Shown piece after piece: positions 1-8,424 of a stretch of DNA of 55,903 nucleotides (position 1 is its first letter; each line of letters opens with the position of its first letter). The notes under the pieces are model-generated. The model did no database searches and was not told where the DNA came from. It saw nothing but the letters and a program-made list of their open reading frames with translations. The stretch lies in NCBI GenBank assembly GCA_035547915.1, contig DASZTS010000077.1, positions 1 to 55,903 of the forward strand, in the 5' to 3' direction. Source of the DNA: DASSFG01 sp035547915 (GTDB taxonomy: Bacteria; Planctomycetota; Planctomycetia; Pirellulales; JAICIG01). Made by a program: the position numbers and the translations under genes.

Positions 1-2
1 CC

Positions 3-161
3 CAAGGCTACAGCCGAGCCGCCGTTGAGCGGACGGCCCCCATCGGCATGCTGCTCTACAGTTTGATCGCGCATTGGTTCGTCTTGGACGGGCATCGGCA
101 TTACCAAGCTCTGAATCGTCCCTGGTATCGCCAAAAAGCGCACGCCTCGTTCGGCTCTTAG
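3..161 (+). CDS. DDE transposase, C-terminal fragment (5' end outside window)
   Basis: An open frame enters from the left edge and stops at TAG 159-161, giving 52 residues. It contains the stretch RTAPIGMLLYSLIAHWF followed by a NRPWYRQK segment. From memory this resembles the C-terminal end of IS4/IS701-like DDE transposases, including the conserved RTAP and PWYR elements. In relatives I recall, the protein continues after PWYRxK with a segment like SFADML. Here it changes after HASF to GS and stops, and the stop codon lies exactly where the 101-bp repeat begins. The natural C terminus may therefore have been replaced by the repeat (inference). The catalytic residues are outside the window, so activity cannot be judged. 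Confidence 0.6.
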   Translation, partial: QGYSRAAVERTAPIGMLLYSLIAHWFVLDGHRHYQALNRPWYRQKAHASFGS

Positions 162-261
162 AGCAACCGACAAAACCGGATCGAGCTTCGAAAAATCGGC
201 GTTTCACAGCCGATTTTTGACCCGCGGCGCTCCGGCTTCCAGGTTTTGCCAGCCGCTCTTA
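161..261. repeat. 101-bp hairpin repeat, copy A
   Basis: First of two head-to-tail copies that begin GAGCAACCGACAAAACCGG and end in GCCGCTCTTA. Inside is a perfect 10-bp inverted repeat, AAAAATCGGC at 191-200 and GCCGATTTTT at 209-218, around an 8-nt loop. It abuts the transposase stop. Another full copy lies inverted at 53228-53330 and a fragment at 51629-51661, so this is a dispersed family and not a local duplication only. Confidence 0.9.
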
Positions 262-361
262 GAGCAACCGACAAAACCGGATCGAGCTTCGAAAAATCGG
301 CGTTTCACAGCCGATTTTTGCCCCACGGCGCTCCGGCTTCCAGGTTTGCCAGCCGCTCTTA
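262..361. repeat. 101-bp hairpin repeat, copy B
   Basis: Second tandem copy, about 97% identical to copy A by eye, with the same hairpin at 292-301 and 310-319. It differs at a few bases after the hairpin (CCCCACGG versus ACCCGCGG) and by one T in the following T-run. The near identity suggests recent tandem duplication. Confidence 0.9.
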
Positions 362-657
362 GACAGGTCCGCTTGCGGACGTTGCAGCGGAGTTCGCCTG
401 TTTCCGGCATGTCGGGAATCGCTTCGTGTCAGCGCCCTAAAAAGCCTCATTTTGTTTGACCTGCCCCACCTCGCAATCAGAATGAGATCTGGCACCCTAT
501 CTGCATGCGGCAGCTAGCTTTGGCGTATTTGCCGCGTGTCACGGCGGGCTGGCGGCGGCGGCAAATCTTCGGGAGCAGAGTCACCGGGGGCGATCGGGCT
601 GGTGGCCGAACAGACCCATTTCGGTTCATTCCTTTCGGCTTTTTGCGGAACTGGACG
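362..657. other. Intergenic region upstream of the DUF11 protein
   Basis: No gene, RNA or clear promoter is recognised. From 505 the sequence is open in the frame of the downstream DUF11 gene, so a 51-residue longer N terminus starting at ATG 505 is possible. That extra stretch is rich in Arg, Gly and Trp and does not look like a signal sequence. I therefore treat it as leader DNA. Confidence 0.4.
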
Positions 658-3600
658 ATGCCTATTTCTTGGCTGGAACAACTCGTTGACAGATGGGGCT
701 TACCGCGTCGCGGGCGGTCCAAGCAACCGCTGCGCAGGGTGGCGAGGCCCGTGCCCGAAGCCCTCGAGCGGCGCGACCTGCTAACGGCCCAATTGCAGGT
801 GATTCAGACGGGCGTTGTACAGAACTCGGTCGTCGTCGGACAATTGTTGGACGAGACCTATCAGATCAGCAACGTTGGCAACACGTCGGCAACGGGCGTC
901 ACGGCGACCGACACGTTGCCGGCCGGTGTCGATTTGATCGCGGCCTCGACCTCGTCGGGCACCGTCAGCGAGACGGCAGGCGTGGTCACCGCCAACCTGG
1001 GAACCTTGGCCGCGGGAGCCGTGGTGACGGTCGACGTGCAGATGACGGCCACCGGTGCCGCCACGCTCACCAACCAGATGGCCGCCAAAGCATCGAATGC
1101 CACGACCGAGCAGGCCAGCAGCGTCACGACCGCCAGCATCGCTTCGCTCGGTGCCGATCTCCAGGTGTCGGGCAGTTCTACGCCCACTACGGCCGTGCCG
1201 GGGCAAGACCTGCGTTACAGCTTCACCGTCACCAACAACTCGAACAACAGCGCCCCCGGCGCGCTGCTCACCACGCAGTTGCCGGCGGGAGTCGTGCTGC
1301 TCTCGGCGGGCGTCTCTGGCCAGACCATTGCCGATGCCACCGACGACAACGGTGTGGTTACGGCGACGCTCGGCAACCTCGGGGCGGGACAGAGCGAAAC
1401 GGTCACGATCGACGTCATGCCGACGGTGGCCGGTTCACCGGGTACCTCGCAGACGAGCAGTTCGTTGACCGCCACGGCCTTCGCCACCGACATCAACGGC
1501 GACACGAACCTGGCCAATAACCAGCAGACGGTGAACACCACGGTCAACAGCGCGTCCAATTCGGCCACTCTCTCGGTGAGCACCACGGCACCGAACACCT
1601 TGCTCGTCGGCCAGGCCGGCACCTACCGCATCACCGTCACCAATCAGGGAGGGGGCGCGGCGTCGAACGTGGTTCTCTGGGACCAGATCCCGGCCGGAGC
1701 CTTATTCCTCGACGCGACCACCAGCCAGGGCACAATCCAGGTCCATGACGGCGCCGACCATTATGTCAGCGCCAACCTGGGGAACCTCGCACAAGGCCAA
1801 TCCGCCACCCTGACTTTGATCATGACGCCCATCACCGGCGCGGCGCTGGTAAACGAGGCCGAAGCAACAACGGATTCGGGCTTGTCGAGCGTGACCAGCG
1901 CTGTCTCCGGCGAGACGCTCACGCCGAGCACCAGCAGCGGCGCAGTGAATCTCTCGGTCAGCACCACGCCTTCCGCGTCGGCGGTCTACCTCGGCCAAGC
2001 CCTCGCATACACCGTCACCTTGACGAACCAAAGTTCGGCGACCGCGCGAAATACCGTGCTCACCGATCCGCTGCCGGGCTATTTGACGTTCGTGTCGGCG
2101 ACCTCGACCTCCGGCACCACGCCGGGCGGAGCAACGCTCGGCACGGTGACCTACGTGAACGGCTCCGTGGTCGACAACATCGGCAACCTGAACGCCGGCC
2201 GAAGCGTGACGCTCACCCTGCTCGTCACGCCGAACGAGGCGGGTGAGCTGATCAATACGGCTATCGCCACCTCGGACAACGGCGTGACGAACACCAACGC
2301 GAGCGTCTCGCAAAACGTCACCGCCGATGGCAATATTCCTCCGGCGAGCGCCGCCGATCTGGTCGTGACCAAGACCGATTCGGCGAACGGCGCCAGCGTC
2401 ACGGTCGGGCAGCAGATCACCTACACGATCACGGTACAGAACGGGAGTGTTGCCAACGCCGCCAGCAACGTGGTGCTCACCGATATGCTGCCCGCGGCGG
2501 AAAGCTACGTTTCGAGCAGTTCCGTGCTCGGTACGATAACGGAAGCGAACGGCATCGTGTCCGACAACATCGGCAGCCTGAATCCCGGCCAGAGCGAGAC
2601 CGTGCAGATCACGGTCACGGTCACAGGCACGGGTACCATCACGAATACGGCCGTGGCAACGACCGATTCGGGCGTGGTCAATGCAGCTACGATCGCTGGC
2701 AGCGACACGTTGGGCCAAGGCACGGTGACGACCGGCCCCGCCGACCTCTCGTTGAGCTTGAGTCACTCGACCGACAACGTGGCGATCGTCCCGGGGCAGG
2801 CACTCACCTACACGATCACCGTCACGAACAACAGTCCGTCGTTCGCGGCGACCGGAGTGCAGATCAGCGATAGCTTGCCCGGAGGAGTGACGTTCATCTC
2901 GGCCGAGTCCGGATTTGGTACGGTGGCGGGCGGCACACCCGATGGCACGGTCAGCGAATCGGGTGGCACGATCATCGACAACCTCGGCACGTTGGCCGCC
3001 GGGCAAAGCGTGACGCTCACGCTCCAGGTTATGCCGCTGGCCACAGGCGGGCTCGTCGATTCCGCCACGGTGACCTCCACTTCGACCGATCCGAACTCGG
3101 CGAACAACAGCGGCACCGACAATGCTACGGTAACGGCCGCGCCGGCGGCCACGACATTGGCGATTACCAAGACGGCGTCGCCCACCACGGTGCTGACCGG
3201 CGGCACCGTGACCTATACCCTCACGGTAACGAACACGGGAAGTCAGACGGCCAATAACGTGGTCGTCACCGACCAGCTTCCCGCCGGCGAACAGTTCGCG
3301 TCGGGCTCGGCGACGACCGGTACGATCACTTCGGCCAATGGCGACGTCACGGCCGACCTCGGCACGCTCGCCGCCGGCGCGAGTGCGACCATCACATTGA
3401 CGGTGACCGCCGATCAGACCGGCGTGATCGAAAATACAGCCGTGGTGACGACCGACACGGGCGTGGTCAATCCGAACAACAGCCTGGCCCACGCCACGAT
3501 CACGGTGAGCACCGCCGGAAACGGTGGCGGCGGGGGCGGGGGGGGTGGAAACGCCAACGTCAGTATCACTAATACGGCCGCACCGACGAGTCCCTTCGTC

Positions 3601-4641
3601 GGGCAGCAAGTCACCTTCACCATCGCGGTGAACAATACTGGCACGGGCGATGCCGACAGCGTAATCGTTACCGATTCGTTGCCGGCCGGCATGACGCTGC
3701 TCTCCGAATCGGCCAGCCGGGGCGCGATTACCGTCAGTGGTAACACGGTTACCGTCAATATCGGCCTGCTGACCTCCGAGCAGGGAGCGACGATTACGCT
3801 CACAGCGCTGACCACCACGGCGGAGACGGTGGGCGACACGGCGAGCTACAGCACGCCCTCGCCGAACAGCAGCCCTGCCACGTCGGCGACGGCCACGGTC
3901 AGCGTCCTCGGCTCGGGTGCTCCGGCCTACCTGACCGGTCAGCCAGGCGACGGCACCGATCTCACCTTTGTCAGAAACGTGTATCACGAACTGCTCGATC
4001 GAGATCCCGACGCGGGGGGCCAGGCGTATTGGCTCTCCTTCCTCGAGGCGCCAGGTGCCAACTCCGTCTTGCAGCGAAATCTGTTCGTACAGGGCATCTT
4101 GGGCTCGAACGAGTACGAGACGCATTTCGTCCAATTGGTCTACGAGGACTTTCTGCACCGCCTCGCCGACAGCGGGGGCTTGCAGTATTTTGTCGGCCTG
4201 CTGGGGGCGGGCGTCAGCGAACAGCAGGTGATCAGCGTCGTTGTCAGCTCGCCCGAATACTTCGCCAGCCACGGCGATACGTCGAAAGGATTCGTGGATG
4301 CACTCTATGAAGACATCTTGGGCCGCGCGGCCGATCCGGCCGGCGAAGCCTATTGGGTGAGTCAGCTCGATTCGCACGCGCTCAACACTGCCCAGGCCAT
4401 CGACGCGTTTCTCGAATCGAGCGAAGGCGACGCGCTCTTGATCAACAATCCGACCGACTCGGCCTTAGCCGCGTTGACGGTCGGCGGCGGGAACCAGCTC
4501 TACTTCCAGGGCAACCTGACCACGAACGCGCAAGACGTGTTCTTCAACGAGCTTGAGGCGCAGACGCCCTATCAAGTCGTCATTCGCAACATGCTGGAGA
4601 CGGGCCAGTACTACAACGCGAACGACAAGTTCCTGCCGTAG
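658..4641 (+). CDS. LEPR-XLL secreted protein with eight DUF11 repeats and a C-terminal DUF4214 region
   Basis: Predicted large exported, probably surface-displayed protein of 1327 residues. Near residues 36-43 it has LERRDLLT, a LEPR-XLL-type motif found near the N terminus of large planctomycete extracellular proteins. Eight DUF11-like beta-sandwich repeats start near residues 44, 166, 302, 429, 565, 694, 831 and 964. Each shows the family pattern G-Q-x-x-T-Y-x-I-x-V-x-N followed by D-x-L-P-x-G. A Gly tract (about 955-963) separates repeats 7 and 8. Residues about 1098-1275 match DUF4214, with repeated Y-x-x-L-L-x-R-x-A-D-x-x-G-x-x-Y-W units. I chose ATG 658 because it places the LEPR motif at the usual distance; ATG 505 in the same frame is the alternative. 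A long minus-strand frame over it is a codon shadow. The ligand or function is unknown. Confidence 0.85.
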   Translation: MPISWLEQLVDRWGLPRRGRSKQPLRRVARPVPEALERRDLLTAQLQVIQTGVVQNSVVVGQLLDETYQISNVGNTSATGVTATDTLPAGVDLIAASTSSGTVSETAGVVTANLGTLAAGAVVTVDVQMTATGAATLTNQMAAKASNATTEQASSVTTASIASLGADLQVSGSSTPTTAVPGQDLRYSFTVTNNSNNSAPGALLTTQLPAGVVLLSAGVSGQTIADATDDNGVVTATLGNLGAGQSETVTIDVMPTVAGSPGTSQTSSSLTATAFATDINGDTNLANNQQTVNTTVNSASNSATLSVSTTAPNTLLVGQAGTYRITVTNQGGGAASNVVLWDQIPAGALFLDATTSQGTIQVHDGADHYVSANLGNLAQGQSATLTLIMTPITGAALVNEAEATTDSGLSSVTSAVSGETLTPSTSSGAVNLSVSTTPSASAVYLGQALAYTVTLTNQSSATARNTVLTDPLPGYLTFVSATSTSGTTPGGATLGTVTYVNGSVVDNIGNLNAGRSVTLTLLVTPNEAGELINTAIATSDNGVTNTNASVSQNVTADGNIPPASAADLVVTKTDSANGASVTVGQQITYTITVQNGSVANAASNVVLTDMLPAAESYVSSSSVLGTITEANGIVSDNIGSLNPGQSETVQITVTVTGTGTITNTAVATTDSGVVNAATIAGSDTLGQGTVTTGPADLSLSLSHSTDNVAIVPGQALTYTITVTNNSPSFAATGVQISDSLPGGVTFISAESGFGTVAGGTPDGTVSESGGTIIDNLGTLAAGQSVTLTLQVMPLATGGLVDSATVTSTSTDPNSANNSGTDNATVTAAPAATTLAITKTASPTTVLTGGTVTYTLTVTNTGSQTANNVVVTDQLPAGEQFASGSATTGTITSANGDVTADLGTLAAGASATITLTVTADQTGVIENTAVVTTDTGVVNPNNSLAHATITVSTAGNGGGGGGGGGNANVSITNTAAPTSPFVGQQVTFTIAVNNTGTGDADSVIVTDSLPAGMTLLSESASRGAITVSGNTVTVNIGLLTSEQGATITLTALTTTAETVGDTASYSTPSPNSSPATSATATVSVLGSGAPAYLTGQPGDGTDLTFVRNVYHELLDRDPDAGGQAYWLSFLEAPGANSVLQRNLFVQGILGSNEYETHFVQLVYEDFLHRLADSGGLQYFVGLLGAGVSEQQVISVVVSSPEYFASHGDTSKGFVDALYEDILGRAADPAGEAYWVSQLDSHALNTAQAIDAFLESSEGDALLINNPTDSALAALTVGGGNQLYFQGNLTTNAQDVFFNELEAQTPYQVVIRNMLETGQYYNANDKFLP
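3538..3545 (+). repeat. G8 homopolymer inside the DUF11 gene
   Basis: Eight consecutive G residues lie in the poly-Gly linker codons between DUF11 repeats 7 and 8. Slippage by one base would shift the frame and remove the last DUF11 repeat and the DUF4214 region. Confidence 0.8.
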
Positions 4642-4674
4642 CTCGACAATGGGCGGCCGGGCCGCACCGGCTCG

Positions 4675-5754
4675 CTATTTCTGCTCGGCCATGAACTCGA
4701 GATATTCGGCTTCGAGATGGCGCAGGTTGTCGCCGAAGATCGCCTTGAAGTCGGCCATTCGTTCGGCCGTGTCGTAGCGCGCGAACGCGGGGCGCGCGGC
4801 CGTGCGGGCCAGCAGTGCGCTATGTTTCTTGGGCCGTGTCTCAGACAGGAAGAAGGAAAAGGCCCAGGCTTCCGAATAGGCCCGGTTCACGTCGGTTTGA
4901 AAGAGGCGATCGCTGGCGATCAAATCGGGCAGCGAGTTTTCCGGCCGGCTGGCGAGGACGCGCTGGAAATGGAGTAACCGCGGCGCGTTGTAGCGCGATG
5001 CCCGCGACGTGCGATGCGTCGAGTCCCATACGCCCTGGGCCTCGAACATCGTCCCGAGACCTTCGACCAGCCAGCGCGGCGCCGCGCCGAAGCGGCGATG
5101 AACGCCGGTGTTGAAGGCCGTCTGATGCGCCGCTTCGTGGATGATGGTTGTCGCATTGGCTTGCCAATCGTCGGCGCTGGCCCTTCCGCCCCCGATATCG
5201 AACAGGCTGATGCGGTTGCTGACGGGTGAATAGTAGCCGAGCACGTTCGCACCGATCTGCGCTCCGTCGCGGCGTGCATACGCCAGAAAGTCGTCCTGGT
5301 TGCGGAAGACGATCGCCACCAGCGGAAACTCCGGTTCTTGCAACTTGAATCCGCGCACGCGGAAGTAATGCACGAACGAGCGGTAGAGATCCTCGAACCG
5401 CTTACTCCAATAATCACGCTGGCCGGGTGCGTGAGCCACCAGGTAATGGCCCGTACCGCTGATCTCGAACGCTTTGCCCAGTTCGGCGGCCAGTCGGGCG
5501 CGGACTTCCGCCGCACTGTAGCTTCGGAAAATGGACGATGACGGCTGCGCCCCGCGCGCCTCGTCGTCGTTCAAGTTCCACACACGGCCGTCGCGGGCCA
5601 GCAACACGTGGTCGTGCGACCAGCGTAGCGGCAACCCCTCGATATGCTTCCCGTCGATGTTGAGGCTGAACGTTCCTTTCGGTCCGGCGGCCAGGCCCGT
5701 GACGGTCGACATCGTCGAGCCGGCAAATATTAAAGCCAACAAGAACGCTCGCAT
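4675..5754 (-). CDS. DUF1570 family protein, HEAAH metalloprotease-like
   Basis: A 359-residue protein with a hydrophobic signal peptide (residues 1-22, LLALIFAGS followed by TGLAAG). The C-terminal two thirds fit the DUF1570 pattern seen in planctomycete secreted proteins. The motif IIHEAAHQTAFN near residues 204-215 is of the zinc-metallopeptidase HExxH kind, followed about 20 residues on by WLVEGLGTMFE, a plausible third ligand region (gluzincin-like; inference). It probably acts outside the cytoplasm as a peptidase, but no substrate can be named. It is convergent with the DUF11 gene (33 bp gap) and divergent from the STN-like gene at 5959, so the 204-bp spacer should hold promoters for both. 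Confidence 0.8.
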   Translation of the reverse strand: MRAFLLALIFAGSTMSTVTGLAAGPKGTFSLNIDGKHIEGLPLRWSHDHVLLARDGRVWNLNDDEARGAQPSSSIFRSYSAAEVRARLAAELGKAFEISGTGHYLVAHAPGQRDYWSKRFEDLYRSFVHYFRVRGFKLQEPEFPLVAIVFRNQDDFLAYARRDGAQIGANVLGYYSPVSNRISLFDIGGGRASADDWQANATTIIHEAAHQTAFNTGVHRRFGAAPRWLVEGLGTMFEAQGVWDSTHRTSRASRYNAPRLLHFQRVLASRPENSLPDLIASDRLFQTDVNRAYSEAWAFSFFLSETRPKKHSALLARTAARPAFARYDTAERMADFKAIFGDNLRHLEAEYLEFMAEQK

Positions 5755-5958
5755 TACGATTCGCTCTCCGGACGTGAGAAGACGGCCATGAAAAACTTTA
5801 CTTCCGACTCACTGGCGGCGCCGTGTGGAGCGCCCTAAAATGCGAGCAGTCGGCCTGGCGGCGATCTCTGGCCCGAGCGCCGTCACCCCTGCGGTGCCTT
5901 TCTCGAAGAATTGGGGCGCCGCGATCCGTAGGGCACTTTTTCGAGGGGATCCGAAGCC

Positions 5959-7311
5959 ATGCGCAAGTCGGCGATATTCGTTGCGGTGCTCTGTGCGGCC
6001 GGTTGGTTAGTAGCGGACGAGCCCGACAAGCCGGCTACCGATACAACCAGCGCAAACGATAAATCCACCCCGGCCGATCCACCGCACGAGCAGCCCGACC
6101 TGGGTGAGACCGTACGCCAGCTCATTCGCGAACTCGACGCCGGGCAGAAGGCCCGCCGCGAGGAGGCGGAGAAGAAGCTCTTGGCTCTCGGTGTCAAAGC
6201 GCTCGACCACCTACCCGAGAACACCGATCGGCTCTCGGCCGAAGCGGGGCAGCGGCTGGACCGAGTGCGGGAAAAGCTGGAAAAGAGCGTGGCCGAGAAC
6301 TCGATCGAAAAGACCGTCGTGACATTGACGGGTGAACAGCCGCTGTCCGAAGTGCTGGCCGCGATCGAGAAACAGACGGGCAACAAGATCGTCGACCTGC
6401 GTGAGGAGTTCGGACAGGAAGTCGGCGATCCGAAACTCAAGGTCGATTTCAAGGAAACGCCCTTTTGGCCGGCACTCGATCAGGTGCTGGACGACGCCGA
6501 GTTGACGATCTATCCCTATGCCTCGGAGCAGGGGGGATTGGGTATCACCAGTCGCAGCGGCTCGCGCGTGCCGCGGCGCGGCACGGCTATCTACAGCGAG
6601 GCTTTTCGCATCGAAGGGACCGAGTTTATCGCCCGCCGCGATCTGCGCGATCCGATGAGCCACATGCTGAGCCTCACGCTGGAGGCTTCTTGGGAGCCAC
6701 GGCTGCGGCCGATCGTGATCACCCAACCCAGCGCCGCGGTGACGGCGGTGGACGACAACGGTCAGGCCATTTCGGTCTCCGCCTCATCGGGCGATATGCA
6801 GATTCCGGTCGACAGCGAAATGAAGTCGGTCGAGATTCCGATTCAGTTTGAATTGCCCGAACGCAATGCGCGACGGATCGCCAGCCTGAAGGGGAAGCTT
6901 ACCGCGATGCTACCGGGCCGGGTCGAGACGTTCCGATTCGGCAATCTCGACAAAACGAAACGCGTCGACCGCAAGCGCGCCGGCGTTACCGTGGCGCTCG
7001 AAGGCGTGCGCAAGAACGGCGCCGTATGGGAGGTGCGGGTCCTGCTCATGTTCGAAAAAGCGACCGGGGCGCTCGAATCGCATCTCAGCACGGGCTGGGT
7101 TTCCAATAACTATGCCGCCTTGGAGGGGCCCGACCAGAAGATCATCCAGCACGCCGGCCTGGAAACGACGCGCGAGACCGAAACGGACGTGGGCGTGGCC
7201 TATTATTTCGATGTGCCCAGCCTGAAGGGGCACACCTTGATTTACAAGACGCCCACGGCGATCGTCAGCCTGCCGGTCGAGTATGAGCTGAAGGATCTGG
7301 ATCTGCCGTAG
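5959..7311 (+). CDS. Secreted protein with an STN/secretin-N-like segment, function unknown
   Basis: A 450-residue protein with a signal peptide ending near ADEP (residues 1-20). It then has a charged low-complexity stretch and a helical segment rich in E, K and R (about 50-115). Residues about 125-180 (PLSEVLAAIEKQTGNKI, then KLKVDFKETPFWPALDQVL) look like the beta-alpha-beta fold of STN or secretin-N domains, which bind peptides or peptidoglycan-associated partners in other proteins. The C-terminal half is predicted beta-rich and I do not recognise it. The family seems confined to planctomycetes in my memory. The stop is 29 bp before the parvulin start, so the two may be co-transcribed. Confidence 0.65.
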   Translation: MRKSAIFVAVLCAAGWLVADEPDKPATDTTSANDKSTPADPPHEQPDLGETVRQLIRELDAGQKARREEAEKKLLALGVKALDHLPENTDRLSAEAGQRLDRVREKLEKSVAENSIEKTVVTLTGEQPLSEVLAAIEKQTGNKIVDLREEFGQEVGDPKLKVDFKETPFWPALDQVLDDAELTIYPYASEQGGLGITSRSGSRVPRRGTAIYSEAFRIEGTEFIARRDLRDPMSHMLSLTLEASWEPRLRPIVITQPSAAVTAVDDNGQAISVSASSGDMQIPVDSEMKSVEIPIQFELPERNARRIASLKGKLTAMLPGRVETFRFGNLDKTKRVDRKRAGVTVALEGVRKNGAVWEVRVLLMFEKATGALESHLSTGWVSNNYAALEGPDQKIIQHAGLETTRETETDVGVAYYFDVPSLKGHTLIYKTPTAIVSLPVEYELKDLDLP

Positions 7312-7340
7312 CCGGGCGGCTGAGAGAGTCGAAGCCCTAT

Positions 7341-8357
7341 ATGCCCCTACTCTATTGCGCGCCATCGATTGCGCCGCCGAACCTGTTTCGACGGTGGCGG
7401 CTGGCATTTTTCGCTTTGCTGGTTTGCGGGCTGGCCTCCGCGATTGATGCGGCGGAGCCGGGTGCCAAGAAGCCGTCTGCTCAAACCAAGCGGCCGACTC
7501 CGGCCGAACCGGCCGTGGCCGCCACCGTCGGCAAAGAGCCGGTGTATGTGGCCGAGGTCGACGACGTGTTGGCCGGCACGCGGCAAGCCCGTTCAACGGG
7601 CTCACCTCCCGCCGAACTCCGGGGACCGGCGCTCGCACAAGCCATCAACCGACGGCTGGTCGCCCAATATCTGATGCAGCACGGCTACGCCATCGACGAC
7701 GAGGAGACCGACGAGCTCATCAAGGAGTTGAAGCGGAAGCTGGAGACGCAGAAGTTGACCTACGACGAGTTCTTGGAGCGACACGGCTTCAATGAGACGA
7801 TCGTGCGTCGCCGCTTGCAATGGGACGCGCTATGGTCGCAGTTCCTCAAGAACGAGGCCAATGACGAAGCACTCGCTGCCTTCTTCCAACGGCATCAACG
7901 AGACTACGACGGCTCCGAGTTGCGCGTGAGTCATATCCTCTGGCCGGTCAAACCGACCGACGATCCCACGCGGCTGGCGGCGGCCCTGGAAGAAGCCGAT
8001 GACATCCGTGCCAAGATCGTGGGCGGCAAGATGACCTTCGCCGAGGCCGCCCAAAAGTATTCGGCCGGTCCGAGCCGCCGGAAAAGCGGCGATCTCGGCT
8101 TCATTCCCGCGCGTGACGTGATGAGCGAGGCTTTCTCCAAAGCCGCTTTCACGCTCGACAAAGGCGGCTTGAGCAAGCCGGTCGTCGACCAATTCGGCGT
8201 GCACCTCATCACCTGCACCGATATCAAGCCCGGCGAGCGAACCTGGCGCGAAGCACGGCGCGAATTGGTCGATGCCTTTGCCCGCGAGAAGTTTCTGGAA
8301 TTGGCCGACGCTCAACGCAAGCAAGTGCCGGTCAAGATCGTGGACGGCGTGCAGTAG
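7341..8357 (+). CDS. Parvulin-type peptidyl-prolyl cis-trans isomerase, exported
   Basis: A 338-residue protein with an N-terminal hydrophobic segment (WRLAFFALLVCGLASAIDA, residues about 18-36), consistent with export. A SurA-N-like helical region (about 50-180) precedes a parvulin domain at about 192-300. Recognisable elements are ELRVSHILW, then FAEAAQKYSAGPS, SGDLGFIP, and VVDQFGVHLI near the domain end. Such enzymes isomerise X-Pro bonds and act as periplasmic folding chaperones, which suits a genome with very large secreted beta-proteins. It lies 29 bp after the STN-like gene, probably in the same transcript, and converges on the methyltransferase gene. Confidence 0.85.
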   Translation: MPLLYCAPSIAPPNLFRRWRLAFFALLVCGLASAIDAAEPGAKKPSAQTKRPTPAEPAVAATVGKEPVYVAEVDDVLAGTRQARSTGSPPAELRGPALAQAINRRLVAQYLMQHGYAIDDEETDELIKELKRKLETQKLTYDEFLERHGFNETIVRRRLQWDALWSQFLKNEANDEALAAFFQRHQRDYDGSELRVSHILWPVKPTDDPTRLAAALEEADDIRAKIVGGKMTFAEAAQKYSAGPSRRKSGDLGFIPARDVMSEAFSKAAFTLDKGGLSKPVVDQFGVHLITCTDIKPGERTWREARRELVDAFAREKFLELADAQRKQVPVKIVDGVQ

Positions 8358-8424
8358 TCGCCTGTGCCGACGGCACGGCCTTCAAAGCGGGCCTTAGAAA
8401 AAACGACCGAGCCCATCGGCCGGT

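Noticed and set aside
161..361. CRISPR array
   Set aside because: There are only two adjacent 101-bp units without spacers, and no cas genes in the window.
1702..4377. A minus-strand 891-codon frame opposite the DUF11 gene
   Set aside because: Its sequence is Arg/Gly-rich with no recognisable domain, and it mirrors the GC-rich codon pattern of the DUF11 gene. It is a codon shadow.
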